A DNA stretch of 23,265 nucleotides from UBA647 sp964400545 (GTDB lineage: Bacteria > Acidobacteriota > Aminicenantia > UBA2199), in NCBI GenBank assembly GCA_964400545.1, contig CAYNUG010000023.1, forward strand, positions 1 to 23,265, written 5' to 3'. The translations under genes were made by a program, and so were the position numbers. Each line of letters starts with the position of its first letter. Within the stretch, counting starts at the first letter, position 1. This document shows positions 1 to 7,348 of this stretch, in pieces. The notes under the pieces were generated by a model that was not told the DNA's origin, made no database searches, and saw nothing but the letters and a program-made list of their open reading frames with translations.

Positions 1-1142
1 GTTTCCACAAACCCCTGGATCAAGGTCAAAGGAGTTTTGAGCTCGTGAGAAACATTGTCGACAAGCTCTTTTTTATACTGTTCCATCTTTTTTCTGTCTG
101 TTATATCGTGAAAAACAACTATTATTTTCTCTTCATCATGCATCGGAGAACTCGTGCAATAGTATATTTTTTCCTCTATTTCCAGTTCAAGGGTATGTCT
201 TTGTTTTTGCTCTTTTGTTGAGGCGATTATATTTCCTATTTCCCCGCTATTTAAGATTTCCCAATAGTATTTGTTTTTGAAACTTTCAGAAGTGAATATT
301 TTTTCAAAACCCGGATTTACGGTTTCAATTACTCCTTCCCTGTTTATTACTATTAATCCCTCATTTATTGAGTTTATTATATCTTTTAAACGTTCTTTTT
401 GTACCATTAATTCGGAAAAGCTCACGTCGATCTTTTCAGCCATATTGTTGAAATGCTTTATCAGATCTCCCAGTTCATCATCCCTCGAGGATGATATTCT
501 GATCTTAAACGACCCTTTTGCGATTTTTTTCGAAGCTTCAATAATATCGGTTACAGGTTTTGATATATTCCTGGAAAAGGCTATTGCGATGAATATGGCA
601 ATTATAAAGAGTATAAAGCTTATAAGATAAATGTTTTTCCTTAGAATACTGAGGAAACCATCGATATTCTTAATAAAAAGACTAACTCTCAAAATTGCGG
701 AAACATCTCCTTTTCCGTTTTCTATCGGAATTGCCACATAAAGCATGGACGCCTTTATCGTTGTGCTGAATCTTATGGAGTGACCGGTCTCTTTCTTTTT
801 TAATGCATATATTATCTCAGGTCTTGTTATATGATTTTCCATTTTCCCCGGGAATTTTTTGGAATCGGCGACAACTTTGCCGCTTTTCAGAATTACCGTT
901 ATTCTCGTATCAATATTTTTCCCTGTTCCTTTAACATATTTGTCAAGATTTTTATATTCACTGCTATCTAAAAATTTCTTAATACCGGGTTCTATCGAAT
1001 GTGCGATTTTATCAAGATCAATGATAAGGGAATCAATGTAGAATGATTTGATAAGATTGTGAGATAAAATGGAGATAAAAAACAGTAATATGAATATCAA
1101 CACAAAGTATGTGAATAAAAGTTTATGAAATATTTTTTTCAC
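1..1142 (-). CDS. phoR: Phosphate sensor histidine kinase PhoR, C-terminus cut by the window edge
   Basis: Inner-membrane sensor kinase that should phosphorylate the PhoB-type regulator encoded just upstream. About 380 residues are visible. There is a membrane segment near residues 8-27, an extracytoplasmic region to about 170, and a second membrane segment near 172-192. A HAMP linker follows (ISKPVTDIIEASKKIAKG), then a PAS domain opening with SINEGLIVINREG near 255, then the HisKA helix with H-box VSHELKTPLT. The phosphorylated His is residue 366. The dimerisation domain remainder and the ATPase domain lie outside the window. The start is GTG at 1142, overlapping the TGA of the regulator gene (GTGA), with an AAGGTGG ribosome site about 5 bases upstream. 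A periplasmic domain plus PAS matches the PhoR/WalK type. The phosphate role is inferred from the pst-phoU-phoB neighbours. Confidence 0.88.
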   Translation of the reverse strand, partial: MKKIFHKLLFTYFVLIFILLFFISILSHNLIKSFYIDSLIIDLDKIAHSIEPGIKKFLDSSEYKNLDKYVKGTGKNIDTRITVILKSGKVVADSKKFPGKMENHITRPEIIYALKKKETGHSIRFSTTIKASMLYVAIPIENGKGDVSAILRVSLFIKNIDGFLSILRKNIYLISFILFIIAIFIAIAFSRNISKPVTDIIEASKKIAKGSFKIRISSSRDDELGDLIKHFNNMAEKIDVSFSELMVQKERLKDIINSINEGLIVINREGVIETVNPGFEKIFTSESFKNKYYWEILNSGEIGNIIASTKEQKQRHTLELEIEEKIYYCTSSPMHDEEKIIVVFHDITDRKKMEQYKKELVDNVSHELKTPLTLIQGFVE

Positions 1143-1822
1143 TCTTCCACCTTGTATCCCATTCCCCTGATACTTTTAATAATCGCTCCGCTTTCTCCGA
1201 GTTTTTTTCTGAGATTTCCTATATGAACATCAATAGTTCTGTCAAAAACGAATTTTTCTTCACCCCACAAATAATCAAGTAACTTGTCTCTTGTAAAAAG
1301 ATAACCTTTTTTTTCACAGAGAAGTGTAAGGATCTTAAATTCGGTTGAAGTTAAATCAATGACCTTGCTTTTTGCCATTACTTTTATTTTCTTTGTATTT
1401 ATTATTAAATCTCCGACATTTATTATCTCCCTTTCATCTTCATCTTCTTTTCCCCTCCTTAAAACAGTCCTGACCCTTGCTACAAGTTCCTTGGGAGAAA
1501 AAGGTTTTGCCATATAATCTTCGGCTCCCAACTCAAGTCCGAGAATTTTATCGATAACCTCCCCTTTTGCCGATAACATTATTATTTTTATGGAATTATA
1601 ACGGTTATCGTTTGTGATGGTTTTGCATAAATCGTATCCGCTTATATCGGGAAGCATTATGTCAAGAATAATCAGATCCGGGATTTTTTCTTTCAATGAT
1701 TCCAGGAACAAAGTCCCGTTAGCGAATTTACCGACTTTGTATCCCTCTTTCTCCAGATGAAGAGATACAAGTTCAAGGATATCCTCTTCATCATCAATTA
1801 TTGCAATATATTTATTCTTCAT
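1139..1822 (-). CDS. phoB: Phosphate-regulon response regulator PhoB (OmpR family)
   Basis: DNA-binding response regulator of 227 residues. The receiver domain has the acidic pair D10-D11, phospho-acceptor D54 (LIILDIMLPD), S84 and K106 (YMAKPF). A linker leads to a winged-helix effector domain from about 130 to the end, with the usual LTSTEFKIL and GMGYKVEE elements. When phosphorylated it should bind PHO boxes and activate the pst operons. The chosen start is ATG at 1822, preceded by AGAAGAG. A longer reading frame to 1852 exists, but it adds ten unconserved residues and sits deeper in phoU. It overlaps the end of phoU by 11 bases and phoR by 4, so the three are probably translationally coupled. 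Assignment as PhoB rather than another OmpR regulator rests on the operon. Confidence 0.93.
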   Translation of the reverse strand: MKNKYIAIIDDEEDILELVSLHLEKEGYKVGKFANGTLFLESLKEKIPDLIILDIMLPDISGYDLCKTITNDNRYNSIKIIMLSAKGEVIDKILGLELGAEDYMAKPFSPKELVARVRTVLRRGKEDEDEREIINVGDLIINTKKIKVMAKSKVIDLTSTEFKILTLLCEKKGYLFTRDKLLDYLWGEEKFVFDRTIDVHIGNLRKKLGESGAIIKSIRGMGYKVEE

Positions 1823-2474
1823 TATCTCTTCTGCGGTGTTTGACCGTTTCACCTTTCTTCAGGAAAATCACATCTTCTGCAATATTGGTCGAAAGGTCTG
1901 CAATTCTTTCGAAATTGTGGGAGATGCGTGAAAAATGAAGAGCTCTGTTGATTATTTCCGGCTTATTGAACATATATGTTATTAACTCTCGCAATATCTG
2001 TTCCTGAAATCCATCAACAATATCATCCCTTTTTATAATGTTTTTTGCAAGTTCATCATCTTCGTTTACAAACGACCGAATCGCATCTTCCAGCATTTTT
2101 GAGGCAGTATTTTCCATATTCGGTATATCTTCCGGTTTTTTAATTTGAGGTTTGTCGAGGAGGTAGAGAGTACTTTCGGCAATGTTTACGGAATGATCCG
2201 CGATTCTTTCAAGATCGTTGTTCATTTTCAATATCATCAGTATCAATCTTAAATCTTTCGCTTTGGGACCGAATTGAGCGATCGTCGTAAGGCACATCTC
2301 ATCAATCTTAAGCTCCCATTCGTTTGCTTTTTCTTCGTCTATAGTGATGATCTTTTTTATAAGCACCCCGTCATTATGGATCAGACCTTTTAAACTGTTA
2401 TGTACCATATTTATAACGTGATTTGAATAAAAAATTATCTCTTTTTTTAGTTCATTGACTTTTGTCTGTAACAT
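1812..2474 (-). CDS. phoU: Phosphate transport regulator PhoU
   Basis: Cytoplasmic all-helical protein of 220 residues built from two PhoU repeats. Each repeat carries the metal-binding signature: ERIADHSVNIAE in the first and ERIADLSTNIAED in the second. PhoU restrains PhoR signalling when PstSCAB is importing phosphate and protects cells from phosphate overload. The chosen start, ATG at 2474, has an AAGGAGAG ribosome site in the last bases of pstB. An upstream ATG at 2567 would add 31 residues lying wholly inside pstB and unlike any PhoU N-terminus. The length is normal for the family. It overlaps phoB by 11 bases. Confidence 0.96.
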   Translation of the reverse strand: MLQTKVNELKKEIIFYSNHVINMVHNSLKGLIHNDGVLIKKIITIDEEKANEWELKIDEMCLTTIAQFGPKAKDLRLILMILKMNNDLERIADHSVNIAESTLYLLDKPQIKKPEDIPNMENTASKMLEDAIRSFVNEDDELAKNIIKRDDIVDGFQEQILRELITYMFNKPEIINRALHFSRISHNFERIADLSTNIAEDVIFLKKGETVKHRRRDNEE

Positions 2475-2484
2475 AATTCTCTCC

Positions 2485-3243
2485 TTATCCGAATTTCCCC
2501 GACAGATATTCTTCGGTTCTTTTATCTTTGGGAACAGAGAAAAGCTGTTCTGTAGACCCGTATTCAATTAATTCACCGAGGTAGAGGAATACGGTATTAT
2601 CCGATATCCTGCCTGCTTGTCCCATATTGTGTGTTACTATTATTAGAGTTACCGATTCTTTCAATTGTTCTGCAAGTTCTTCTATTCTTGCAGTGGCTTT
2701 GGGATCAAGAGCGGAAGTGGGCTCATCAAGCAGAAGTATACTGGGCCGGACTGCCAGAGCTCTTGCGATACAGAGTCTCTGCTGTTGTCCGCCGGAGAGG
2801 AAACTCCCTTTTCTGTAAAGATCGTCTTTTACCTCGTCCCATAACGCTACTTTTTTAAGTGTATCCTCCACTATAAAATCAAACTCGTTCTTTCTCATTT
2901 TTGTGTTGTTTAATTTATATCCGCTTACAACATTTTCATATATGCTCATTGTGGGGAAAGGATTCGGTCTTTGAAATACCATACCAATTTTTCTCCTGAC
3001 AAGGATAGGGTTCATCTCATAAATATCAGTTCCGTTCAAATGGATTTTCCCGTCAACTCGTGCATCCGGAACAAGTTCGTGCATCCTGTTTATTGTTCTT
3101 AGCAAGGTTGATTTTCCGCATCCCGAAGGTCCCATAATAGCTGTGATCTTATTTTTATCAAAACTAAGATTTATATTCCTAATCACTCTGTTCTTGCCAT
3201 AATAAACATTCAGCTTATCTACTTTTAAAATTTTACTTTCCAT
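2485..3243 (-). CDS. pstB: Phosphate ABC transporter ATP-binding protein PstB
   Basis: Cytoplasmic ATPase of the PstSCAB importer, 252 residues, full length for PstB. Visible motifs are Walker A GPSGCGKST (38-46), Q-loop FQRPNPFP, ABC signature LSGGQQQR, Walker B ILLLDEPTSALDP and the H-loop VTHNM. The PNPFP stretch and SALDP ending are typical of PstB. The start is ATG at 3243 with AGGAGTG upstream. Extending to 3330 would add 29 residues inside pstA. It overlaps the end of pstA by 19 bases, and the phoU ribosome site overlaps its own stop codon. Confidence 0.97.
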   Translation of the reverse strand: MESKILKVDKLNVYYGKNRVIRNINLSFDKNKITAIMGPSGCGKSTLLRTINRMHELVPDARVDGKIHLNGTDIYEMNPILVRRKIGMVFQRPNPFPTMSIYENVVSGYKLNNTKMRKNEFDFIVEDTLKKVALWDEVKDDLYRKGSFLSGGQQQRLCIARALAVRPSILLLDEPTSALDPKATARIEELAEQLKESVTLIIVTHNMGQAGRISDNTVFLYLGELIEYGSTEQLFSVPKDKRTEEYLSGKFG

Positions 3244-4067
3244 CTTTTCACTCCTATTCTTGAAATTATATTCAATGCTAAAATCATCAGAACCAAAACG
3301 AATGAAGCTCCCCACGCAAGGTTTATCCAATTATCGTAAGGGCTTGTTGCATAATTGAAAATTAATAGTGGCAGCGAATCCATCGGTTTTAAAATATTAA
3401 AGTTGAAGAATGAGTTACCGAAAGCAGTAAAAAGAAGCGGGGCTGTTTCTCCTGCAATCCTTGATATGCTTAACAAAATTCCGTTTATTATTCCCGAAAC
3501 TGATGCCGGAAGGACAACTTTTAAAACTGTTTTGTAATCGGGAACTCCCAGAGCAAGAGAGGCTTCTTTCAGACTTGCTGGTATTAGTTTTAATGTTTCT
3601 TCTGTGGATTTGATTATTATCGGTAACATCATTATTGCCAGGGCTATACTCCCTGATATTGCCGAGAAAGATTTCAACGGTTTGACAATCCATATGTAAG
3701 TGATTATTCCGAAAACAATAGAAGGGGTACTCATCAGAACTTCAAGTCCTGCACTCAATATCTTTGAAATCCTGCTGTTCCTGTTTTCATTAAGATATAT
3801 ACCGGCTAAGAGTCCGACCGGTATGGCAATAATTGCGGCGGTTGTGATAATTTCGATTGTTCCGGTCAAAGCGTTGGCGATCCCGCCTCCGGGTTCTCCG
3901 GGAGGATTCGGTAATTTCGTGAAGAATTCAAAACTCATACTTTTTGCCCCTTTTTTAGTTATAAAATAGAGGATGAAAATCAAAGGAGAAAATGTTACAA
4001 GGGAAAGAAGTAAGATTATGGATTTAAAAAATCTGTCCTTCATTATCCTTAATTTTATTTTGTTCAC
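3225..4067 (-). CDS. pstA: Phosphate ABC transporter permease PstA
   Basis: Inner-membrane permease of 280 residues that pairs with PstC as the phosphate channel. There is an N-terminal membrane helix near residues 14-36, then the binding-protein-dependent permease domain with about five more helices. The PstA hallmark LPNPPGEPGGGI is at about 51-62. The EAA-type coupling helix is at EASLALGVPDYKTVLKVVLP, followed by RIAGETAPLL. The start is GTG at 4067, with GGAGGGCTGAA at good spacing. It overlaps the pstC stop as GTGA. An internal ATG at 4043 has only a poorly spaced AAGGA. Confidence 0.96.
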   Translation of the reverse strand: MNKIKLRIMKDRFFKSIILLLSLVTFSPLIFILYFITKKGAKSMSFEFFTKLPNPPGEPGGGIANALTGTIEIITTAAIIAIPVGLLAGIYLNENRNSRISKILSAGLEVLMSTPSIVFGIITYIWIVKPLKSFSAISGSIALAIMMLPIIIKSTEETLKLIPASLKEASLALGVPDYKTVLKVVLPASVSGIINGILLSISRIAGETAPLLFTAFGNSFFNFNILKPMDSLPLLIFNYATSPYDNWINLAWGASFVLVLMILALNIISRIGVKRWKVKF

Positions 4068-4933
4068 TTCAGCCCTCCGGATTTTTTCACTATTTTTCTC
4101 CCTATCAAATTAATTGCAACTGTTATGAGGAAAAGGATAAGGGCTATTTCTATAAGAGCCGAAAGATAAAGATCGCTTGAAGCTTCCGTAAATTCATTTG
4201 CTATAACTGATGCCATCGTATTCCCTGTTGAAAAAAGAGATTTTGGAATTGAATTTGTGTTTCCGATTAACATTGTAACTGCCATTGTTTCCCCTATTGC
4301 TCTGCCGAGCGAAAGGATAAAACCGGACATAATTCCCGATTTTGAAAAAGGGAGTATTATATTTTTTATAATCTCATATCTTGTTGCTCCTAGAGAATAG
4401 CCGGCTTCTTTAAGATGTGAAGGCACCAGTTTTAATGTTTCTCTTCCCAGGGAGGCTGAATATGGAATTATCATAATTGCAAGAATGATCGAAGCGGTTA
4501 AAATCCCGACACCGAAAGGGGGGACACCTATCTTAAGTTCGATCTTTCTTATTACAGGAACCAAAACGGCGAGGCCCCAGAATCCGTATATGACCGAAGG
4601 TATTCCTGCGAGAAGGTCAAGAATACTGTTAAAAACGGAGCTTATTTTCCCCTCTCCCGCAAGTTCTCCCGAAAATATTGAAATTGAAAGAGAAAATGGG
4701 ATTGATATAAGAAGTGCAAGAAAAGCGGTTATAAATGTTCCGGCTATAAAGGGGAGAGCTCCAAAATCTTCGATTACCGGGTTCCATATCGAACGGGTTA
4801 CAAAAGAAAAACCGAAATGTTTGATCGAGGTTAACGACCCGATGATAAGGGTTATAAACAATGCGGTTATAACTGTTAGTACAAGGAGTCCTGCTGCAAA
4901 AACAAGTTTTTTAAAGTATCTATCTCCTCTCAT
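4064..4933 (-). CDS. pstC: Phosphate ABC transporter permease PstC
   Basis: Inner-membrane permease of 289 residues and first gene of the minus-strand pst-pho operon. It has about six predicted helices. Permease landmarks are IPSVIYGFWGL, the coupling helix EAGYSLGATRYEIIKNIILP and GRAIGETMAVTMLIGN, all characteristic of PstC. The start is ATG at 4933 with AAGGATGACGGA upstream. The upstream 180 bp separates it from divergent pstS and carries a promoter and phased repeats resembling PHO boxes. It overlaps pstA by 4 bases. Confidence 0.97.
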   Translation of the reverse strand: MRGDRYFKKLVFAAGLLVLTVITALFITLIIGSLTSIKHFGFSFVTRSIWNPVIEDFGALPFIAGTFITAFLALLISIPFSLSISIFSGELAGEGKISSVFNSILDLLAGIPSVIYGFWGLAVLVPVIRKIELKIGVPPFGVGILTASIILAIMIIPYSASLGRETLKLVPSHLKEAGYSLGATRYEIIKNIILPFSKSGIMSGFILSLGRAIGETMAVTMLIGNTNSIPKSLFSTGNTMASVIANEFTEASSDLYLSALIEIALILFLITVAINLIGRKIVKKSGGLK

Positions 4934-4945
4934 TCCGTCATCCTT

Positions 4946-4973
4946 TTTATAAATAATATTCCAAAACAGTCAA
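4946..4973 (-). promoter_or_regulatory. Probable pstC operon promoter
   Basis: Read on the minus strand, TTGACT (4973-4968) and TATAAA (4951-4946) are separated by 16 bases, a good sigma70-type pair. Transcription would start near 4939, which leaves the ribosome site AAGGATGACGGA for pstC partly at the 5' end of the message. The -35 hexamer is also the last of four hexamers repeating about every 11 bases. Confidence 0.5.
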
Positions 4974-4976
4974 TTA

Positions 4977-4993
4977 AATATAAGCCTTATATT
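4977..4993. repeat. Perfect 17-bp palindrome between pstC and pstS
   Basis: AATATAAG-C-CTTATATT is an exact inverted repeat with a single central base. It lies inside the array of phased hexamers. It could be an operator half-site pair, or a by-product of AT-rich repeats. Confidence 0.5.
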
Positions 4994-5006
4994 AAGATTG
5001 TGTTAA
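4978..5006 (-). promoter_or_regulatory. Candidate PHO box array upstream of pstC
   Basis: On the minus strand the hexamers TTAACA (5006-5001), TTAATA (4995-4990) and TTATAT (4983-4978) lie 11 and 12 bases apart and lead into the -35 element TTGACT. The core CTTAACA-N4-CTTAATA has the seven-plus-four spacing of known PHO boxes. It resembles both the TT(A/C/T)ACA repeats bound by Bacillus PhoP and the PyTTAA-type repeats of cyanobacteria. Position directly upstream of a pst promoter supports the call. Binding is inferred. Confidence 0.5.
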
Positions 5007-5030
5007 GAAAGCCGGGAATAATTATAAAAA

Positions 5031-5084
5031 TTAACGGAAAATTTACACTCTGCTTATTCTCTCTTTAAACAAGTAAAATACAAT
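5031..5084 (+). promoter_or_regulatory. Candidate PHO boxes and -10 element of pstS
   Basis: TTAACG (5031), TTTACA (5042), CTTATT (5053) and TTTAAA (5064) are spaced exactly 11 bases apart. The first two match the PhoP-type TT(A/C/T)ACA repeat well, the others weakly. They precede a -10-like TACAAT at 5079-5084. No good -35 hexamer sits 16-18 bases upstream of that -10 (ATTCTC at 5056), as expected for an activator-dependent Pho promoter. Confidence 0.45.
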
Positions 5085-5113
5085 ACTCCTGTAAAACAAA
5101 AAGGAGGTTTAAA

Positions 5114-6145
5114 ATGAAGAAGAGTATTAAAGTAATTGCTTTTTTTGTGATTGTTCTTATGTTCGGGGTTTCATCATCTGTTTTTGCGGAAGTTAAAGAG
5201 TTGCAGGGTGCCGGAGCAACATTCCCTTATCCGTTATATTCCAAGATGTTCAAAGTTTATAACAATCTTTACGGTGTTAGAGTGAATTATCAGGCAATTG
5301 GTTCGGGAGGTGGAATAAGGCAGCTTATTGCAAAAACCGTCGATTTCGGTGCCTCAGATGCACCAATGAAAAAGAGTGAGATGAAAAAAGCCGGAGCCGA
5401 GGTTGTTCATATACCTATGGTTTTGGGCGCTGTTGTAATAACCTACAATATTCCCGGCAGCCCTCAATTGAAACTTACATCCGATATTATTGTTGATATT
5501 TTTTCTGGAAAGATCCGGAAGTGGAATGATGACGGGATCAAAGCCATCAACAAAAATGTGAAACTTCCCGATCTTAATATTACGGTTGTTCATCGTTCCG
5601 ATGGCAGTGGAACGACTTTTATCTTCAGTGATTATCTGGCAAAAGTTAATAAATCCTGGGAAAACAAAGTGGGAAGAGGCAAATCTTTGAATTGGCCTGT
5701 CGGTATCGGTGGAAAAGGCAATCCGGGAGTTACAAGCTATGTTAAACAGCTTCCCGGTTCAATCGGTTATGTTGAACTTGCGTTTGCGATAAAAAACGGT
5801 TTACCGGTGGCTTCGGTTAAAAACAAATCGGGAAACTATGTAGAACCTAGTGTAAAAACCGTAAGTTATGCAGCTGATGTTAACATTCCCCACCATGCAA
5901 GAGTCTCTTTGACAAATACTGATTCTCCCGGGGGATATCCTTTAAGCAGTTTTACGTGGCTTTTGCTTTATAAGAACCAGAATTACGGGAAGCATAGCAG
6001 AGAGATGATGAACACAATAGTTAAACTTATTCGATGGATGCTCAGTGATGGCCAAAGATTTGCAGAGCCTCTCCTTTATGCTCCCCTTCCGGAAAAAGCA
6101 GTAAAAATTGCGACAGAGAATCTAAAAAGTGTTTATTTCAAATAG
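5114..6145 (+). CDS. pstS: Periplasmic phosphate-binding protein PstS
   Basis: Substrate-binding protein of the PstSCAB importer, 343 residues. It has a signal peptide with a probable signal peptidase I cut after A25 (SSVFA/EV). The mature part carries the PstS landmarks: GAGATFPYPLY (32-42), GSGGGIRQ (63-70), TVDFGASDAPM (75-85), HRSDGSGTTFIFSDYL, and GNPGVTSYV followed by GSIGYVE. These loops supply the Thr, Ser, Asp and Arg ligands for phosphate. There is no lipobox, so it is soluble in the periplasm. The ribosome site is AAGGAGG. It is transcribed away from pstCAB and is followed after 9 bases by the barrel gene. Confidence 0.97.
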   Translation: MKKSIKVIAFFVIVLMFGVSSSVFAEVKELQGAGATFPYPLYSKMFKVYNNLYGVRVNYQAIGSGGGIRQLIAKTVDFGASDAPMKKSEMKKAGAEVVHIPMVLGAVVITYNIPGSPQLKLTSDIIVDIFSGKIRKWNDDGIKAINKNVKLPDLNITVVHRSDGSGTTFIFSDYLAKVNKSWENKVGRGKSLNWPVGIGGKGNPGVTSYVKQLPGSIGYVELAFAIKNGLPVASVKNKSGNYVEPSVKTVSYAADVNIPHHARVSLTNTDSPGGYPLSSFTWLLLYKNQNYGKHSREMMNTIVKLIRWMLSDGQRFAEPLLYAPLPEKAVKIATENLKSVYFK

Positions 6146-6154
6146 GGGCTTAAT

Positions 6155-7168
6155 ATGAAAAAGAAAATAATTCTTTTAACTTTTATGGTTTTTTGTTTCT
6201 TTTTTACGATGTCGAATCTTAAAGCCGATGATATAAGGGGATATATGATACCGGAATACTATTCAGTAATAAGTAGTAATAGCAGTGAATTTCAGGGTCA
6301 GAACGGGTTCTGGTTCAGAAGAATTTATTTAGGTTACAACTCTGATCTGGGAGGAGGATGGTCGGTAAAGGTAAGACTGGAGATGGATAGTGCTGCTTAT
6401 GAAAAAGATCTGGTGTTCCCATATATTAAAAATATTCACATTAAAAAGAAAATCGGAAGAGGGGCTAATCTTTTGATCGGTCTTATAGAACCTCCCTCTT
6501 TTAATAAAGTTGAAAAATTCTGGGGGTTCAGATACATAGAAAAAACGCCGGCTGATTTTTTCAAATTTGCGTCCTCACGAGATACCGGAATAGCAATTAA
6601 CGGGAAAACGGAAAAAGGTATTGTATATACTGCTATGTTCGGTAACTACGGTTCAAATAAAGGGGAATGGAATAAAGGGAAGGCTGTTTACGGAAGGTTG
6701 GGGTATGAAGCAAAATCTTTCTATACTGAAGTGAACGGGTATCATGCATCCGACGGGAATAAAAAGAGATCTTATCTCTCCTTTTTCGGAGGACTAAAAG
6801 GATCCTGGGGAAGAGGAGGCTTAGTCTACAATTATCTTTTTGAGAGATCCGGATCGGTTGAAAGTAGAAATAATGGGATTATTTCAGGTTTTGCGGTTAT
6901 AAATATTTCTAACAAAACTCAGGTTTTCGCAAGATACGATATGTTAAAAGATTTAAATTTTAATAATATCGGAGGGTTCGTCCCCTCCCTTGCATCAGAG
7001 TATAAAGCAAGATATATAATGACGGGGATAAACTTGAGAGTTAACGGAATGATTCAGTTTTCACCTAACTTCAGATATATGTTTTATTCCGGGGACAATG
7101 CACCCAAAGGGGATATTTATATAACTTTAACAGCAAAAGTTTCATTTAAATCAAAATTCAATAAATAG
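6155..7168 (+). CDS. Outer-membrane porin-like beta-barrel protein linked to pstS
   Basis: A protein of 337 residues with a signal peptide (probable cut near residue 24, NLKA/DD). The rest alternates short amphipathic strands rich in Gly and aromatic residues, ending in KVSFKSKFNK, as in outer-membrane barrels. The stretch GFWFRRIYLGYNSDL and the later KTQVFARYDML and SPNFRYMFYSGD resemble phosphate-selective porin O/P (OprO/OprP) type proteins. It lies 9 bases after pstS, so both are almost certainly on one message. This suggests it admits phosphate or organophosphates through the outer membrane. The barrel fold is fairly sure. Phosphate selectivity is inferred from context. Confidence 0.75.
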   Translation: MKKKIILLTFMVFCFFFTMSNLKADDIRGYMIPEYYSVISSNSSEFQGQNGFWFRRIYLGYNSDLGGGWSVKVRLEMDSAAYEKDLVFPYIKNIHIKKKIGRGANLLIGLIEPPSFNKVEKFWGFRYIEKTPADFFKFASSRDTGIAINGKTEKGIVYTAMFGNYGSNKGEWNKGKAVYGRLGYEAKSFYTEVNGYHASDGNKKRSYLSFFGGLKGSWGRGGLVYNYLFERSGSVESRNNGIISGFAVINISNKTQVFARYDMLKDLNFNNIGGFVPSLASEYKARYIMTGINLRVNGMIQFSPNFRYMFYSGDNAPKGDIYITLTAKVSFKSKFNK

Positions 7169-7227
7169 TTGTGAAAACATGGAATTACTGTTTATTATAA
7201 TATGTTAAGGCGTTGAGTGAATGTATG

Positions 7228-7256
7228 CCCCGGGAGAATAAACAAGGGGATTTTTT
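7228..7256 (+). terminator. Weak possible terminator after the porin gene
   Basis: CCCC (7228-7231) can pair with GGGG (7246-7249) around a 14-base loop, followed at once by six T residues (7251-7256). The stem is only four GC pairs, so this is a tentative call. It is the only such structure between the porin gene and the next promoter. Confidence 0.25.
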
Positions 7257-7311
7257 GTTGTGATGAATATTTCAAATGCAGTATTGTTGCTGTTATCTTT
7301 AATGCATTCAC

Positions 7312-7339
7312 TTGACATGTCGTTATCTTTTATTAGAAT
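7312..7339 (+). promoter_or_regulatory. Sigma70-type promoter of the TolB-like gene
   Basis: TTGACA (7312-7317) and TAGAAT (7334-7339) are separated by 16 bases. Transcription would begin about 7346, only two or three bases before the ATG at 7349, so the message may be leaderless. The same pair of hexamers recurs at 10247 and 16412. Confidence 0.6.
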
Positions 7340-7348
7340 GGAAATAGT

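Noticed and set aside
271..630. 119-residue plus-strand frame near the left edge
   Set aside because: It is antisense to phoR, whose HAMP and PAS domains read cleanly on the minus strand.
4485..4952. 155-residue plus-strand frame opposite pstC
   Set aside because: It lies entirely over the well-conserved pstC coding sequence on the other strand and has no family resemblance. It is a shadow.
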